A stretch of 64,000 nucleotides of DNA from Geodermatophilus ruber (GCF_900114385.1 NZ_FOSW01000002.1:1-64000), one strand, 5' to 3'. Shown: positions 46,497-54,602, counted from the stretch's first letter. Notes: generated by a model not told the origin, from the sequence alone. Translations and numbers: made by a program.

Positions 46497-47365
46497 GCGG
46501 CACGGCGCGGGTCCTGATCGGGCACGGCACGGAGAACGACTTCGTCGTCCTCCCCGACCCCGACGGCACGGTGTGGCCGGAGGACCGGCTGGACGCGGCG
46601 ATGGTGCGCCGGCTGTGCGAGCGCCGGTCGGGCCTCGGTGGGGACGGCGTGCTGCGCGTCGTCCGCAGCGTGCACGTGCCCGACGCCCCCGCCGTGCTCG
46701 GCGGGTCCCTCGGCCGCTGCGAGTGGTTCATGGACCACCGCAACGCGGATGGCTCCCACGCGGAGATGTGCGGCAACGGGATCCGGCTGTTCCTGCACGG
46801 GCTGATCACCGAGGGCCTGCTCGACCGCTCGGCCTGCGCGGCCGGCGTCCTCGTCGGCACCCGCGGCGGGCCCCGCCTGGTGGGGGTGACGCCCGATGGC
46901 GGCTACTGGGTCGACATGGGTCCGGCCCGGCCGTTCGGCCACGGGGCGGCCGCGCTCGGCGGCGCCTCGTTCGCCGGCCGCGCGGTCTCGATGGGCAATC
47001 CGCACCTGGCCTGCCTCACCGACGTCGACGTCGACACCCTCGACCTCACCGGCGCCCCCGGGGTCGACGCGGGCCTCTTCCCGGAGGGCGTCAACGTGGA
47101 GTTCGTGAACGTCGTGGAGCCGGGCGCGCACATCCGGCTGCGGGTGTCCGAGCGCGGCGTGGGGGAGACCCGGTCCTGCGGCACCGGCGCCTGCGCGGCC
47201 GCCTGGACGGCGCTCGAGGCGGCCGGCGCGAGCACCGGCCGCGTCGTCGTCGACGTCCCCGGCGGCCGGCTGGCGGTGCGGATCGAGCCGGGGACGACGG
47301 TCCTCAGCGGACCGGCGGTGATCGTGGGCGTCGGCGAGCTCAGCCAGGAGTGGCTCGGGAGCTGA
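46493..47365 (+). CDS. dapF: Diaminopimelate epimerase
   Basis: The enzyme (290 residues) interconverts LL- and meso-diaminopimelate, the last step before peptidoglycan or lysine. The two catalytic cysteines lie in [13 protein letters not shown] and [31 protein letters not shown] and [12 protein letters not shown] are the family N-terminal blocks. GTG 46493 overlaps the miaA stop (GTGA). It uses the pathway begun by dapA at 6095. Confidence 0.96.
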   Translation: MSGTARVLIGHGTENDFVVLPDPDGTVWPEDRLDAAMVRRLCERRSGLGGDGVLRVVRSVHVPDAPAVLGGSLGRCEWFMDHRNADGSHAEMCGNGIRLFLHGLITEGLLDRSACAAGVLVGTRGGPRLVGVTPDGGYWVDMGPARPFGHGAAALGGASFAGRAVSMGNPHLACLTDVDVDTLDLTGAPGVDAGLFPEGVNVEFVNVVEPGAHIRLRVSERGVGETRSCGTGACAAAWTALEAAGASTGRVVVDVPGGRLAVRIEPGTTVLSGPAVIVGVGELSQEWLGS

Positions 47366-47386
47366 CCCTCCCCGGGCTGGTCCCGG

Positions 47387-47608
47387 TCAGGGGTTGTCGG
47401 GCGTGTCCGCCCGGGTCTCCGGCTCGTCCGTCGGCGCCTCGGGCTTGTCCGCGGGCCCGACGTTCCCGCTGCCCCGGGGGGCGCCCCGACCGGTGTCCTG
47501 GTCGGGGCCGCCGAGGAGGTTGCGCGGTGGGTCGAGGCCCGCGGGGTCCCGGCCCGGGTCGTCGATCTCCCCCTCGCGCCCCGTCGGGCTCGAGCCGGTC
47601 TCGCTCAT
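47387..47608 (-). CDS. Small acidic disordered protein
   Basis: The 73-residue product is rich in Pro, Gly, Asp and Glu (MSETGSSPTGREGEIDDPGR at the start, TDEPETRADTPDNP at the end), with no hydrophobic core and no cysteines. Composition says intrinsically disordered. A perfect GGGAGGAG six bases before ATG 47608 argues strongly that it is translated. It fills the gap between the convergent dapF stop and the divergent hflX promoter. The function is unknown. Confidence 0.65.
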   Translation of the reverse strand: MSETGSSPTGREGEIDDPGRDPAGLDPPRNLLGGPDQDTGRGAPRGSGNVGPADKPEAPTDEPETRADTPDNP

Positions 47609-47758
47609 CGGGTGCTCCTCCCGGTCGACCTGCCTCCCTGCCCCCTACCCGGTGGCGGAACGGTCACGCGTGCGGGATGGCCCGGGGCCCTCGCGGTGTT
47701 GTACCCGGTGATGACAACTCAGATGACTCGAATCCCGGGGCGTGCCACGCTGGAGTCG

Positions 47759-49222
47759 ATGACGACCGCTCCCGAGTCCGCGCCCACCGACGACCAGGGC
47801 TTCACCGACGCCCGTCCTGCCCCCGCCGGGCAGTGGGACGAGCCGGACGACACCACCGGTTCCTACGCGCTCGAGGCGCGAGGGGCGCTGCGCCGGGTCG
47901 CCGGCCTCTCCACCGAGCTCGCCGACGTCACCGAGGTCGAGTACCGGCAGCTGCGCCTGGAGCGCGTGGTGCTCGTCGGTGTCTGGACCGAGGGCACGCA
48001 GGCCGACGCCGACCGTTCCCTGGCCGAGCTCGCCGCGCTGGCCGAGACTGCCGGGTCGCAGGTCCTGGAAGCGGTCAGCCAGCGCCGGGACAAGCCGGAC
48101 GCCGGCACGTACGTCGGCTCGGGCAAGGCCACCGAGATCCGCGACATCGTCGCCTCGGTCGGCGCCGACACCGTCATCTGCGACGGTGAGCTGACCCCTG
48201 GCCAGCTCAACGCGCTGGAGAAGATCCTCAAGGTCAAGGTGGTCGACCGGACCGCGCTGATCCTCGACATCTTCGCGCAGCACGCGTCCAGCCGGGAGGG
48301 CAAGGCGCAGGTCGAGCTCGCCCAGATGCAGTACATGCTGCCGCGGCTGCGCGGCTGGGGTGAGTCGCTGTCCCGCCAGGCCGGTGGCCGGGTCGCCGGC
48401 GGTGGCGGCATCGGGACCCGCGGTCCCGGTGAGACGAAGATCGAGACCGACCGGCGGCGGATCCGCGCGCGGGTCAGCAAGTTGCGCCGGGAGATCGCCG
48501 GCATGGCGACCGCCCGGGCGACCCAGCGCTCCAGCCGCGGGCGCAACGCCGTGCCGAGCGTGGCGATCGCCGGCTACACCAACGCCGGCAAGTCCAGCCT
48601 GCTCAACCGGCTGACCGGCGCCGGCGTGCTGGTGGAGAACGCGCTGTTCGCCACCCTGGACCCGACGGTGCGCCGGGCCCAGTCGCCCGACGGCCGCGAG
48701 TACACGCTCACCGACACGGTCGGCTTCGTGCGGCACCTGCCGCACCAGCTGGTCGACGCCTTCCGCTCGACGCTGGAGGAGGTGGCCGCCGCCGACCTGC
48801 TGCTGCACGTCGTCGACGGCTCCGACCCCGACCCGCTGGGCCAGATCGACGCGGTCCGCGTCGTGCTCGGCGAGATCGATGCCGCGGCGGTGCCCGAGCT
48901 GATCGTCGTGAACAAGGTCGACGCGATGACCGAGGACGACGTGCTCACCCTGCGCCGGGCCCTGCCCGGGGCGGTGTGGGTCTCCGCGCGCACCGGCGAG
49001 GGCATCGAGCGGCTCCGCGAGATCGTCGCCGCCCGGCTGCCGCACCCCGACGTCGAGGTCGACGTGCTGGTGCCCTACGACCGGGGCGACCTGGTGGCCC
49101 GGATGCACCGCGACGGGGAGGTGCTCAGCGAGCAGCACGAGGCCGTCGGCACGCGGTTGACCGCCCGGGTGGACGGCGCGCTGGCCGCCGCGCTGGAGGA
49201 GTTCGCCGCGCCGGTCGCGTGA
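47759..49222 (+). CDS. hflX: GTPase HflX
   Basis: This ribosome-associated GTPase (about 487 residues from ATG 47759) splits or rescues stalled ribosomes. The HflX N-terminal domain has SRRDKPDAGTYVGSGKATEI-type sequence and DGELTPGQLNALEKIL. The HflX signature GGGIGTRGPGETKIETDRRR is followed by the GTPase domain with G1 GYTNAGKSSLLNRL, G2 ATLDPT, G3 DTVGFVRHLP and G4 NKVD. The start is uncertain: ATG 47711 and 47723 are in frame upstream, but only 47759 has a nearby GGAG, three bases away. The N-terminal 40 residues are disordered. Confidence 0.93.
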   Translation: MTTAPESAPTDDQGFTDARPAPAGQWDEPDDTTGSYALEARGALRRVAGLSTELADVTEVEYRQLRLERVVLVGVWTEGTQADADRSLAELAALAETAGSQVLEAVSQRRDKPDAGTYVGSGKATEIRDIVASVGADTVICDGELTPGQLNALEKILKVKVVDRTALILDIFAQHASSREGKAQVELAQMQYMLPRLRGWGESLSRQAGGRVAGGGGIGTRGPGETKIETDRRRIRARVSKLRREIAGMATARATQRSSRGRNAVPSVAIAGYTNAGKSSLLNRLTGAGVLVENALFATLDPTVRRAQSPDGREYTLTDTVGFVRHLPHQLVDAFRSTLEEVAAADLLLHVVDGSDPDPLGQIDAVRVVLGEIDAAAVPELIVVNKVDAMTEDDVLTLRRALPGAVWVSARTGEGIERLREIVAARLPHPDVEVDVLVPYDRGDLVARMHRDGEVLSEQHEAVGTRLTARVDGALAAALEEFAAPVA

Positions 49223-49271
49223 CCGGCGCGGGCCCCCGGTCGGGCGAGGTCACGAAGCGGTCACGGCCCGG

Positions 49272-49277
49272 TACCGT
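49272..49277 (+). promoter_or_regulatory. -10 box of a probably leaderless PAP2 transcript
   Basis: TACCGT fits TANNNT and ends seven bases before GTG 49285. No better ribosome binding site is present. The GTG at 49276 overlaps the box, so 49285 is the better start. Confidence 0.45.
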
Positions 49278-49284
49278 GAGGTAT

Positions 49285-50037
49285 GTGACCAGCGGCGCGG
49301 TGCAGGGGCGTCCCGGCTCGCGCCTGCGGCCGGAACCGGGCGCCGGGGGCGCGCTGCACGAGCGCGTGGTCACGACCGGCCGGCCGCAGTGGTGGCTGCT
49401 GATCCTCGCCCTCCTGGTGACCGTCGGCGTGACCGTGGACCTGCTCGGCCGCGGCATCCTGGAACGGATGGACCTGCGGGTCTCCGAGATCGTCAGCGAC
49501 TGGGAGCTCAAGGAGTCCGCGGCCTACCGGCCGGTGTGGGCGGTCACCCAGCTGGGGGGCCGCGGGTTCATCCTCATCGTGCTGGCCGTGCTGGTGGGAT
49601 GGCTGGCGTGGCGGCGACGCAGCCTCCTCCCGCTCGTCCGGGTGGTGGTGGCGCTCGCCCTGCTCACCGTCGTCGTGTACGGCTTCAAGTACGGCGCCGG
49701 CCGCACCGCGCCCGCCTACCCCGGCTCGTTCTTCCACCGCGACGGCGCCTCCTACCCCTCGGGGCACGTGGCCAACGCGGTCCTCATGTGGGGGGTGGCC
49801 CGCTGGCAGGCCGTGGAGTTCCGGCTCGCTCCCCAGGTGCAGCGGGCCTTCTGGGTCCTCAGCGTCGCCGGACCGGTGGCGACGGGTGTGGCCATGGTCT
49901 CGCTGGACTTCCACTGGGTGACCGACGCGGTCGTCGGCGCCGCGGTCGGAGTGCTGCTGCTGGGCGTGGTTCACGCGCTGGACGCCCTCGTGCTGTCACG
50001 CTGGCTCGGTGCCCGAGCAGGCCGACCGCCCGCGTAG
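49285..50037 (+). CDS. PAP2-family phosphatase, membrane protein
   Basis: The 250-residue membrane protein has about five hydrophobic helices. The PAP2 catalytic motifs are present: motif 1 in FKYGAGRTAPAYPG, motif 2 YPSGHVANA (PSGH), and motif 3 SLDFHWVTDAVVGAAVG (S-x3-H-x4-D-like). It may dephosphorylate undecaprenyl pyrophosphate or phosphatidic acid. It lies between hflX and a secreted protein, whose start overlaps its 3' end by 29 bases. Confidence 0.85.
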   Translation: MTSGAVQGRPGSRLRPEPGAGGALHERVVTTGRPQWWLLILALLVTVGVTVDLLGRGILERMDLRVSEIVSDWELKESAAYRPVWAVTQLGGRGFILIVLAVLVGWLAWRRRSLLPLVRVVVALALLTVVVYGFKYGAGRTAPAYPGSFFHRDGASYPSGHVANAVLMWGVARWQAVEFRLAPQVQRAFWVLSVAGPVATGVAMVSLDFHWVTDAVVGAAVGVLLLGVVHALDALVLSRWLGARAGRPPA

Positions 50038-51058
50038 CGGCGTCGCGGGGCGGCGTCTGACGGCGGGGGCCGGCCTCGCCGCCGCGCTCGTCCTCGGCGC
50101 CGCCCTGCCGGCATCGGCCGAGGAGCCCACGGCGCCGGTGACGCAGTGCCAGATCGTCGACGAGCGGCTTCCCGAGCTCTCCGGACTGGTCGTCGTCGGG
50201 GATCGGATGCTGGCGATCAACGACGGCGGCGATCAGCTGGCCGTCTTCGTGCTCGACGCCACCTGTCGGGTCCTGACGGTGCACACCGCACCGGTCGATC
50301 CGTACGACCCCGAGGACCTGGCCGTCGCCGCGGACGGCACCGTCTGGCTCGCCGACACGGGGGACAACGGGGGCACCCGGGAGACCGTCGCGCTGCTCGC
50401 GCTGCGACCCGACGGCACGACCGGCCTCTACCGGCTGAGCTACCCCGACGGCCCGCGTGACGTCGAGGCGCTGCTGCTGGCCCCGGACGGCACCCCGTAT
50501 CTGGTCTCCAAGGAGGTGCTCGGCGCGAGCAAGGTCTACCGACCGGTGACGGCGCTGGTCGACGCGGGCACGGTGGGCCTCACCGAGGTCGCCGGGGTCG
50601 ACCTGACCCTCACCGGCACCCCGGGTGGGCCGGTAGGCCGCGCCGGGCAGCTCATGGTCACCGGTGGGGCGGTGTCACCCGACGGTCGCTTCGTGGCCCT
50701 GCGCACCTACACCGACGCCTACGTGTGGCCGCTGTCGGGATCCGATGTCGCGGGGGCCCTGGCGGGCGAGCCGTCGCGGGTGGCGCTGCCGCCGGCCCCG
50801 CAGGGCGAGGCGATCAGCTTCTCCGCCGACAGCAGCGGGCTCGTCGTGGCAGGGGAGGGCGTCCCGAGCGACGTGACCGCGCTCCCGCTGGCCGCGGCCG
50901 TGGCTCCGGCCGCGGCCGAGGAGACGCCGGGCGGGTCGCTGTCGGACCTGCTCACCGCCGGCGACGGCGGCCCCTCGCCCGTCACGGCGGCCGTGGTGGC
51001 CGCCGTCCTGGCCGCCGGCCTGGTCTGGCTCGGAGGGAAGCTGCGCCGCCGCGGGTGA
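50009..51058 (+). CDS. Secreted beta-propeller-like protein with C-terminal anchor
   Basis: The 349-residue protein has a signal peptide (LTAGAGLAAALVLGAALPASA, cut near residue 37). The exported domain carries repeated strands with DPEDLAVAADGTVWLADTGDNGG, GPRDVEALLLAPDGTPYLVSK and MVTGGAVSPDGRFVALRTYT, a pattern of six-bladed or NHL/esterase-like propellers. A C-terminal hydrophobic helix (TAAVVAAVLAAGLVWLGGKL) with a basic end anchors it. No LPXTG motif is seen. The ligand is unknown. It overlaps the PAP2 gene in another frame and is convergent with lexA. Confidence 0.75.
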   Translation: MPEQADRPRSGVAGRRLTAGAGLAAALVLGAALPASAEEPTAPVTQCQIVDERLPELSGLVVVGDRMLAINDGGDQLAVFVLDATCRVLTVHTAPVDPYDPEDLAVAADGTVWLADTGDNGGTRETVALLALRPDGTTGLYRLSYPDGPRDVEALLLAPDGTPYLVSKEVLGASKVYRPVTALVDAGTVGLTEVAGVDLTLTGTPGGPVGRAGQLMVTGGAVSPDGRFVALRTYTDAYVWPLSGSDVAGALAGEPSRVALPPAPQGEAISFSADSSGLVVAGEGVPSDVTALPLAAAVAPAAAEETPGGSLSDLLTAGDGGPSPVTAAVVAAVLAAGLVWLGGKLRRRG

Positions 51059-51090
51059 CCGGTTCCCGCGCCGGTCCCCCGAGGAGCGGG

Positions 51091-51897
51091 TCAGACCCGG
51101 CGGAGGACGGTGACGACGCGGCCGAGGATGGTCGCCTCGTCGCCGGGGATCGGCTCGTACGCCGCGTTCTGCGGCATCAGCCAGACGTGCCCGTCGCGGC
51201 GCTTGTACGTCTTCACCGTCGCCTCGCCGTCCAGCATGGCCGCGACGATCTCACCGTTCTCGGCGGTCGGCTGCTGGCGGACGACGACCCAGTCGCCGTC
51301 GCAGATCGCCGCCTCGACCATCGAGTCGCCGGCGACCTTGAGCATGAACAGCGTCCCCTCGCCGACCAGCTCGCGCGGCAGCGGGAAGACGTCCTCCACG
51401 GCCTGCTCGGCCAGCACCGGCCCACCGGCGGCGATCCGTCCGACCAGCGGCACGTACGTGGGAGCCGAGACCTCCTGGGCCCCGCCGACGGTGGGCACGG
51501 CGGCCGGTGCCGCCGTCTCCCCGGGGACCTCGCCGGGGGTGCGCACGTCGAGGGCCCGGGGACGGTTGGGATCGCGCCGCAGCCAGCCCTTCTTCTGCAG
51601 CACGGTGAGCTGGTGGGCCACGGAGGAGGCCGACGAGAGACCCACGGCCTCACCGATCTCGCGGACCGACGGGGGGTAGCCCCGCCGCTCGATGGAGTCG
51701 CGGATGACCTCCAGAACCCGGCGCTGGCGCTGGGTGAGCCCGTCCCCGGCCTCGCCGCGGTCGGGGAACGTGCGGACCGCGCCCTCGCCGGCCGCCCCGG
51801 CTCCGGTGGTGCCGCGCTCGCGCCCCGAGGCCGCCCGACGGGACGCGCGGCCCTCGCCCCGCCCCCCGTTGCCCGACGTCCCGCTGGTGCCCGCCAC
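51091..51897 (-). CDS. lexA: SOS repressor LexA
   Basis: The repressor has 268 residues. The winged helix spans about 54-118 ([40 protein letters not shown]). The self-cleavage Ala-Gly is A157-G158 in [10 protein letters not shown], and the catalytic pair is S192 (AGDSM) and K229 (ATVKTYK). An unusual disordered, Gly/Arg-rich N-terminal extension of about 50 residues precedes the DNA-binding domain; GAGGAGGAG two bases before GTG 51897 shows that the extension is really translated. It is autoregulated by the SOS box at 52046. Confidence 0.96.
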   Translation of the reverse strand: MAGTSGTSGNGGRGEGRASRRAASGRERGTTGAGAAGEGAVRTFPDRGEAGDGLTQRQRRVLEVIRDSIERRGYPPSVREIGEAVGLSSASSVAHQLTVLQKKGWLRRDPNRPRALDVRTPGEVPGETAAPAAVPTVGGAQEVSAPTYVPLVGRIAAGGPVLAEQAVEDVFPLPRELVGEGTLFMLKVAGDSMVEAAICDGDWVVVRQQPTAENGEIVAAMLDGEATVKTYKRRDGHVWLMPQNAAYEPIPGDEATILGRVVTVLRRV

Positions 51898-52045
51898 GTC
51901 TCCTCCTCGCCGGCTGTGTCACCACAGCTCGTCTCGTGCTCCGGTGCCCGGCCTGCGCCGCCGAGCCCGGGGCCGTGCCCGCGGGCCGTGCGGCCGCGGC
52001 GGGCGGGGTGCCCGCCCCGGACGCTAGCGCCCCGGCCCCCGGATT

Positions 52046-52061
52046 TCAAACGTGTGTTCGA
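52046..52061 (-). promoter_or_regulatory. SOS box upstream of lexA
   Basis: TCAAAC-gtgt-GTTCGA matches the LexA operator TCGAAC-N4-GTTCGA with one mismatch. It lies 148 bases before the lexA start, where autorepression of lexA is expected. Confidence 0.82.
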
Positions 52062-52118
52062 AGCGTGTGGTGTCGCGTCCTGTCGGTGTCGTGCGGTAGA
52101 CATCGCACATCCGTTCGA

Positions 52119-52134
52119 TCGAACATCTGTTCGG
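52119..52134 (+). promoter_or_regulatory. SOS box upstream of the LysM gene
   Basis: TCGAAC-atct-GTTCGG matches the LexA operator in 11 of 12 positions and lies 29 bases before GTG 52164. It overlaps a second 10-base palindrome, TTCGATCGAA (52114-52123). The gene downstream should be induced by DNA damage. Confidence 0.85.
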
Positions 52135-52163
52135 TCGGTGGCTGACCGTCGGGAGGAGACCTC

Positions 52164-52745
52164 GTGGGAACCGTGTCACAGGCTGTGCTGGACTTCGATG
52201 CAGCGGTGCAGACGCCGTGGCGGCCGTCCCTCGCGTCGGGTCGCGGCGCACCCGCGGGCACCGCGCCACGCCCGGCCGGGCCCGCGCCGTCCCGGTCGAC
52301 GCCGTCCGGGCGGGCGACCCGCCGTCCCCCCGCTCCGGCGGGCGCGGCGGGGCGCCGGGCTCCCCTCGGGCCGGCCGGTCGGGGGCCGGCGTCCGGAGCG
52401 CCCGCCGCCCGTGCGGTGCGCGGTGGCTGCTCGTGCCCGGCGCGCCCGGCGGCCGCGCGCGTCCGGCTCACCCGCCGGGGGCGCTGCCTGATGGCGACCC
52501 TCGTGGTGGCGACCGGCGTCACCCTCGGCTCCTGGCTCGGCCCGCTGGTCACCGGCGCCGGGGGTGACCTGCGCCTCGCCGGCGCGAGCAGCGTGGTGGT
52601 GCAGCCGGGCGACACCGTGTGGTCGATCGCCGCGCGGATCGCCGGCGAGGAGGAGGACGTCCGCGCTGTCGTCGACGCGATCCAGGAGCTCAACGAGCTC
52701 AAGGGTGCCGCCGTGGTCCCCGGGCAGGCGCTCCTGCTGCCCTGA
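52164..52745 (+). CDS. LysM membrane protein, SOS-induced division-suppressor analogue
   Basis: The 193-residue protein has a long, disordered Arg/Pro/Ala-rich N-terminus, one membrane helix (LMATLVVATGVTLGSWLGPLV, about residues 108-130) and a C-terminal LysM domain (SVVVQPGDTVWSIAARIAGE through VVPGQALLLP). By position (divergent from lexA), SOS control and architecture it corresponds to Rv2719c (ChiZ) of M. tuberculosis and is analogous to YneA of Bacillus and DivS of Corynebacterium, which halt division during the SOS response. GGGAGGAG five bases before GTG 52164 marks the start. The function by analogy is inference. Confidence 0.82.
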   Translation: MGTVSQAVLDFDAAVQTPWRPSLASGRGAPAGTAPRPAGPAPSRSTPSGRATRRPPAPAGAAGRRAPLGPAGRGPASGAPAARAVRGGCSCPARPAAARVRLTRRGRCLMATLVVATGVTLGSWLGPLVTGAGGDLRLAGASSVVVQPGDTVWSIAARIAGEEEDVRAVVDAIQELNELKGAAVVPGQALLLP

Positions 52746-52882
52746 GCTGTGCGTGCCGTGGGGCGCTCGTCCCGCACTCCTCCCGGGCGGGGTGCGTGGC
52801 GTCAGAGACCGCCAAGGCGGTGGCGCCAGGTTCGTCAACTCTGCGTACTGAGTCGCTGACGCTGTGTAGAAGTTCGGCGACA

Positions 52883-52888
52883 TACGGT
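52883..52888 (+). promoter_or_regulatory. -10 box of a probably leaderless transcript
   Basis: TACGGT ends seven bases before GTG 52896, and no Shine-Dalgarno sequence lies between. This separates the downstream gene from the SOS-controlled LysM gene. Confidence 0.45.
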
Positions 52889-52895
52889 CGTTCTC

Positions 52896-53522
52896 GTGTC
52901 AGAAAGCGTGGGCAGCCGAGCGGCCGTCTTCACCCAGCGGCCCCAGGACGTCGAGGTGTACGTGGACGGGGTGTGGCGGCTGGGGTCCATGCTCGGGTGG
53001 CGGCATGAAGGTGGCGGCGTCTGCCGGGCCTGGGTGCGCGTGACCGCCGACGGGGTCGAGCGGACGGCGTGGACCGATCTGGTCGACCTGCGACTGCCTC
53101 AGCGGCGCCTGACCGTGGCCCCGGAGTCGCCGGCTGGGGTGGAGTGGGGTGCCATGCAGGCCGAGCCTCCTGTCTCCCTGAGCCAGGCTGCTGCGCGCGA
53201 ACGGCGCGCGGTGGCGGCGCTGTCCGCCGCGGAGTCCCCGGGTGGCGCGCAGCCGAGCTCCCTGGATGCGGCCCGTCGCCGGCGGCGCGCGGCCGACGTC
53301 ACCGCCGAGATGCCCGCCGTCCGGTCCGGTGACTCCCCGGGGCGGCACCGGGCGCCCAGCATGGTCGGGCGGCACCGTGCGGCCGAGGAGGCGCCGGCCG
53401 CGGTGGTGGCGGAGGCTCCCGCGCTCCGCGCGGACGACGACTGCCTCACCCGGCCGCTGCGGCTGGGGAACGGCATCCCCCGGCCTCGCGCGCCGCGCCC
53501 GGACGGCGCCCTCAGCCGCTGA
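52896..53522 (+). CDS. Hypothetical protein with N-terminal beta domain
   Basis: The product (208 residues) is unrecognised. An N-terminal region of about 70 residues forms alternating strands (QDVEVYVDGVWRLGSMLGWR, CRAWVRVTADGVERTAWTDL, VDLRLPQRRLT) like a small SH3-like barrel. The remainder is low-complexity Ala/Arg/Pro with two RHRA repeats. No signal or membrane segment is visible. It stands between the SOS LysM gene and nrdR, with its own promoter. Confidence 0.6.
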   Translation: MSESVGSRAAVFTQRPQDVEVYVDGVWRLGSMLGWRHEGGGVCRAWVRVTADGVERTAWTDLVDLRLPQRRLTVAPESPAGVEWGAMQAEPPVSLSQAAARERRAVAALSAAESPGGAQPSSLDAARRRRRAADVTAEMPAVRSGDSPGRHRAPSMVGRHRAAEEAPAAVVAEAPALRADDDCLTRPLRLGNGIPRPRAPRPDGALSR

Positions 53523-53720
53523 GGCGGAACGCGCCCGGGGGCGAGCGGTCCCGGCCCGGGCCGGGGCACGGGTCGGCCCTCACCGTTCGCGGCGCGCACT
53601 ACACCCCGCCGCCCCGGCTGCGCGACCCCGCCTCGGCGTGTCGCTGTGACGGCTGGGGGAGTTGAGCGCGCCTGGTCACGGCCGTGTTGCGACGGACGAC
53701 TGTGCGCGTGTCCGCGCTTG

Positions 53721-53764
53721 CACATCTAGTGGAGCGCGCCTTAGGCTCCCCCTATATCTAGTAG
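53721..53764 (+). promoter_or_regulatory. Paired NrdR boxes over the nrdR promoter
   Basis: CACATCTAGTG (53721-53731) and TATATCTAGTA (53753-53763) share ATCTAGT exactly 32 bases apart. NrdR operators are known to come as two imperfect palindromes of the ACTATATNTAGT type at about 31-32 bases. The first overlaps the -35/spacer of the promoter and the second lies at the transcription start. This predicts autorepression of nrdR-nrdJ. Confidence 0.78.
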
Positions 53765-53780
53765 TTGCACCGTTGTAAGC

Positions 53781-53848
53781 CCGTCCACAGGCCCGTCCTC
53801 AGGTTCTCCCCGGAGCGTCCACCGGATGTCCCCAGGAGGGTCCACAGG
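53781..53848 (+). repeat. Five helically phased GTCCnCnGG repeats
   Basis: Imperfect copies of the 11-base unit begin at 53781 (CCGTCCACAGG), 53793 (CCGTCCTCAGG), 53815 (GCGTCCACCGG), 53826 (ATGTCCCCAGG) and 53838 (GGGTCCACAGG). The distances of 12, 22, 11 and 12 bases place them on one face of the helix. TCCACAGG resembles DnaA-box cores (TTATCCACA), but the match is partial. They lie in the nrdR leader. Confidence 0.6.
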
Positions 53849-53943
53849 AACGTCCCGATCCGGTCTGCGCGGTCCTCCGGGACCGCAGCGCCGGAGGTGG
53901 GGCGCCGGGCCGGACAAGGGCCCGTGAGAAGAGGGGAGAAGGC

Positions 53944-54498
53944 GTGCGCTGCCCCTTCTGCCACAACGCCGACAGCCGGGTGATCGACTCGCGTGAGGCC
54001 GACGAGGGTGCGACCACCCGCCGCCGGCGGTCCTGCCCGGCCTGCGGTCGCCGCTTCACCACGGTGGAGGAGGCGGTGCTCGCCGTCGTCAAGCGCAGCG
54101 GCGTCAGCGAGCCGTTCAACCGCACGAAGGTGATCGCGGGTGTCCGCCGGGCCTGCCAGGGGCGGCCGGTCGACGAGGACCAGCTGCAGCTGCTCGCCCA
54201 GCAGGTCGAGGACGCCATCCGCGCCACCGGCGCGGCCGAGGTGCCCAGCCACGAGGTCGGGCTCACCATCCTGCGGCCGCTGCGGGAACTGGACGAGGTG
54301 GCCTACCTCCGCTTCGCCAGCGTCTACCGCGCCTTCACCTCCATCGAGGACTTCGAGAAGGAGATCACCGAGCTGCGGGCCCGGCACATCGCCGCCGGGA
54401 CGCCGCCGCTCCCTGGCATGCAGGAGGACCCGCCGGTCGGCCGCCGGCGGACCGGCGGGCGGGGCCAGGCCGCCCCCGACGGCAACTCCGCTCCATGA
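53944..54498 (+). CDS. nrdR: Transcriptional repressor NrdR
   Basis: The 184-residue repressor has an N-terminal zinc ribbon ([20 protein letters not shown] and [15 protein letters not shown]; four cysteines) and an ATP-cone nucleotide-sensing domain ([20 protein letters not shown] onward) that senses ATP/dATP. It represses ribonucleotide reductase genes. The tail is disordered. GGGGAGAAGG before GTG 53944 supports the start. The nrdJ gene follows 104 bases later, and paired NrdR boxes lie in the common promoter region. Confidence 0.96.
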   Translation: MRCPFCHNADSRVIDSREADEGATTRRRRSCPACGRRFTTVEEAVLAVVKRSGVSEPFNRTKVIAGVRRACQGRPVDEDQLQLLAQQVEDAIRATGAAEVPSHEVGLTILRPLRELDEVAYLRFASVYRAFTSIEDFEKEITELRARHIAAGTPPLPGMQEDPPVGRRRTGGRGQAAPDGNSAP

Positions 54499-54602
54499 CG
54501 GCGCTGCCCGGCATCTCAGAACTGTCAGCACCACCCGTTAGAACAGAGTGCGGCTCTCTTCCCCAGCCGCCGCAGCCCACAACAAAGGGAGAGCTCCCAG
54601 TC

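Larger units (their letters stand above)
53523..53943 (+). promoter_or_regulatory. Gene-free region: nrdR promoter and leader
   Basis: This 421-base stretch holds no convincing gene. Its left half (53523-53700) is GC-rich sequence in which I see no signal. The right half contains the nrdR promoter (TTGCAC at 53718-53723, 17-base spacer, TTAGGC at 53741-53746), two NrdR boxes and five phased repeats, described separately. The leader downstream of the promoter would be about 190 bases, unusually long for this genome. Confidence 0.6.

Noticed and set aside
47711..47758. Earlier HflX starts at ATG 47711 or 47723
   Set aside because: Neither has a ribosome binding site or a -10 box at leaderless spacing. 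ATG 47759 has GGAG close by, though the choice stays uncertain.
54499..54602. Adenosylcobalamin riboswitch before the B12-dependent reductase gene
   Set aside because: The gap is only 104 bases and has no B12 box or matching stems. NrdR boxes before nrdR explain the regulation better.
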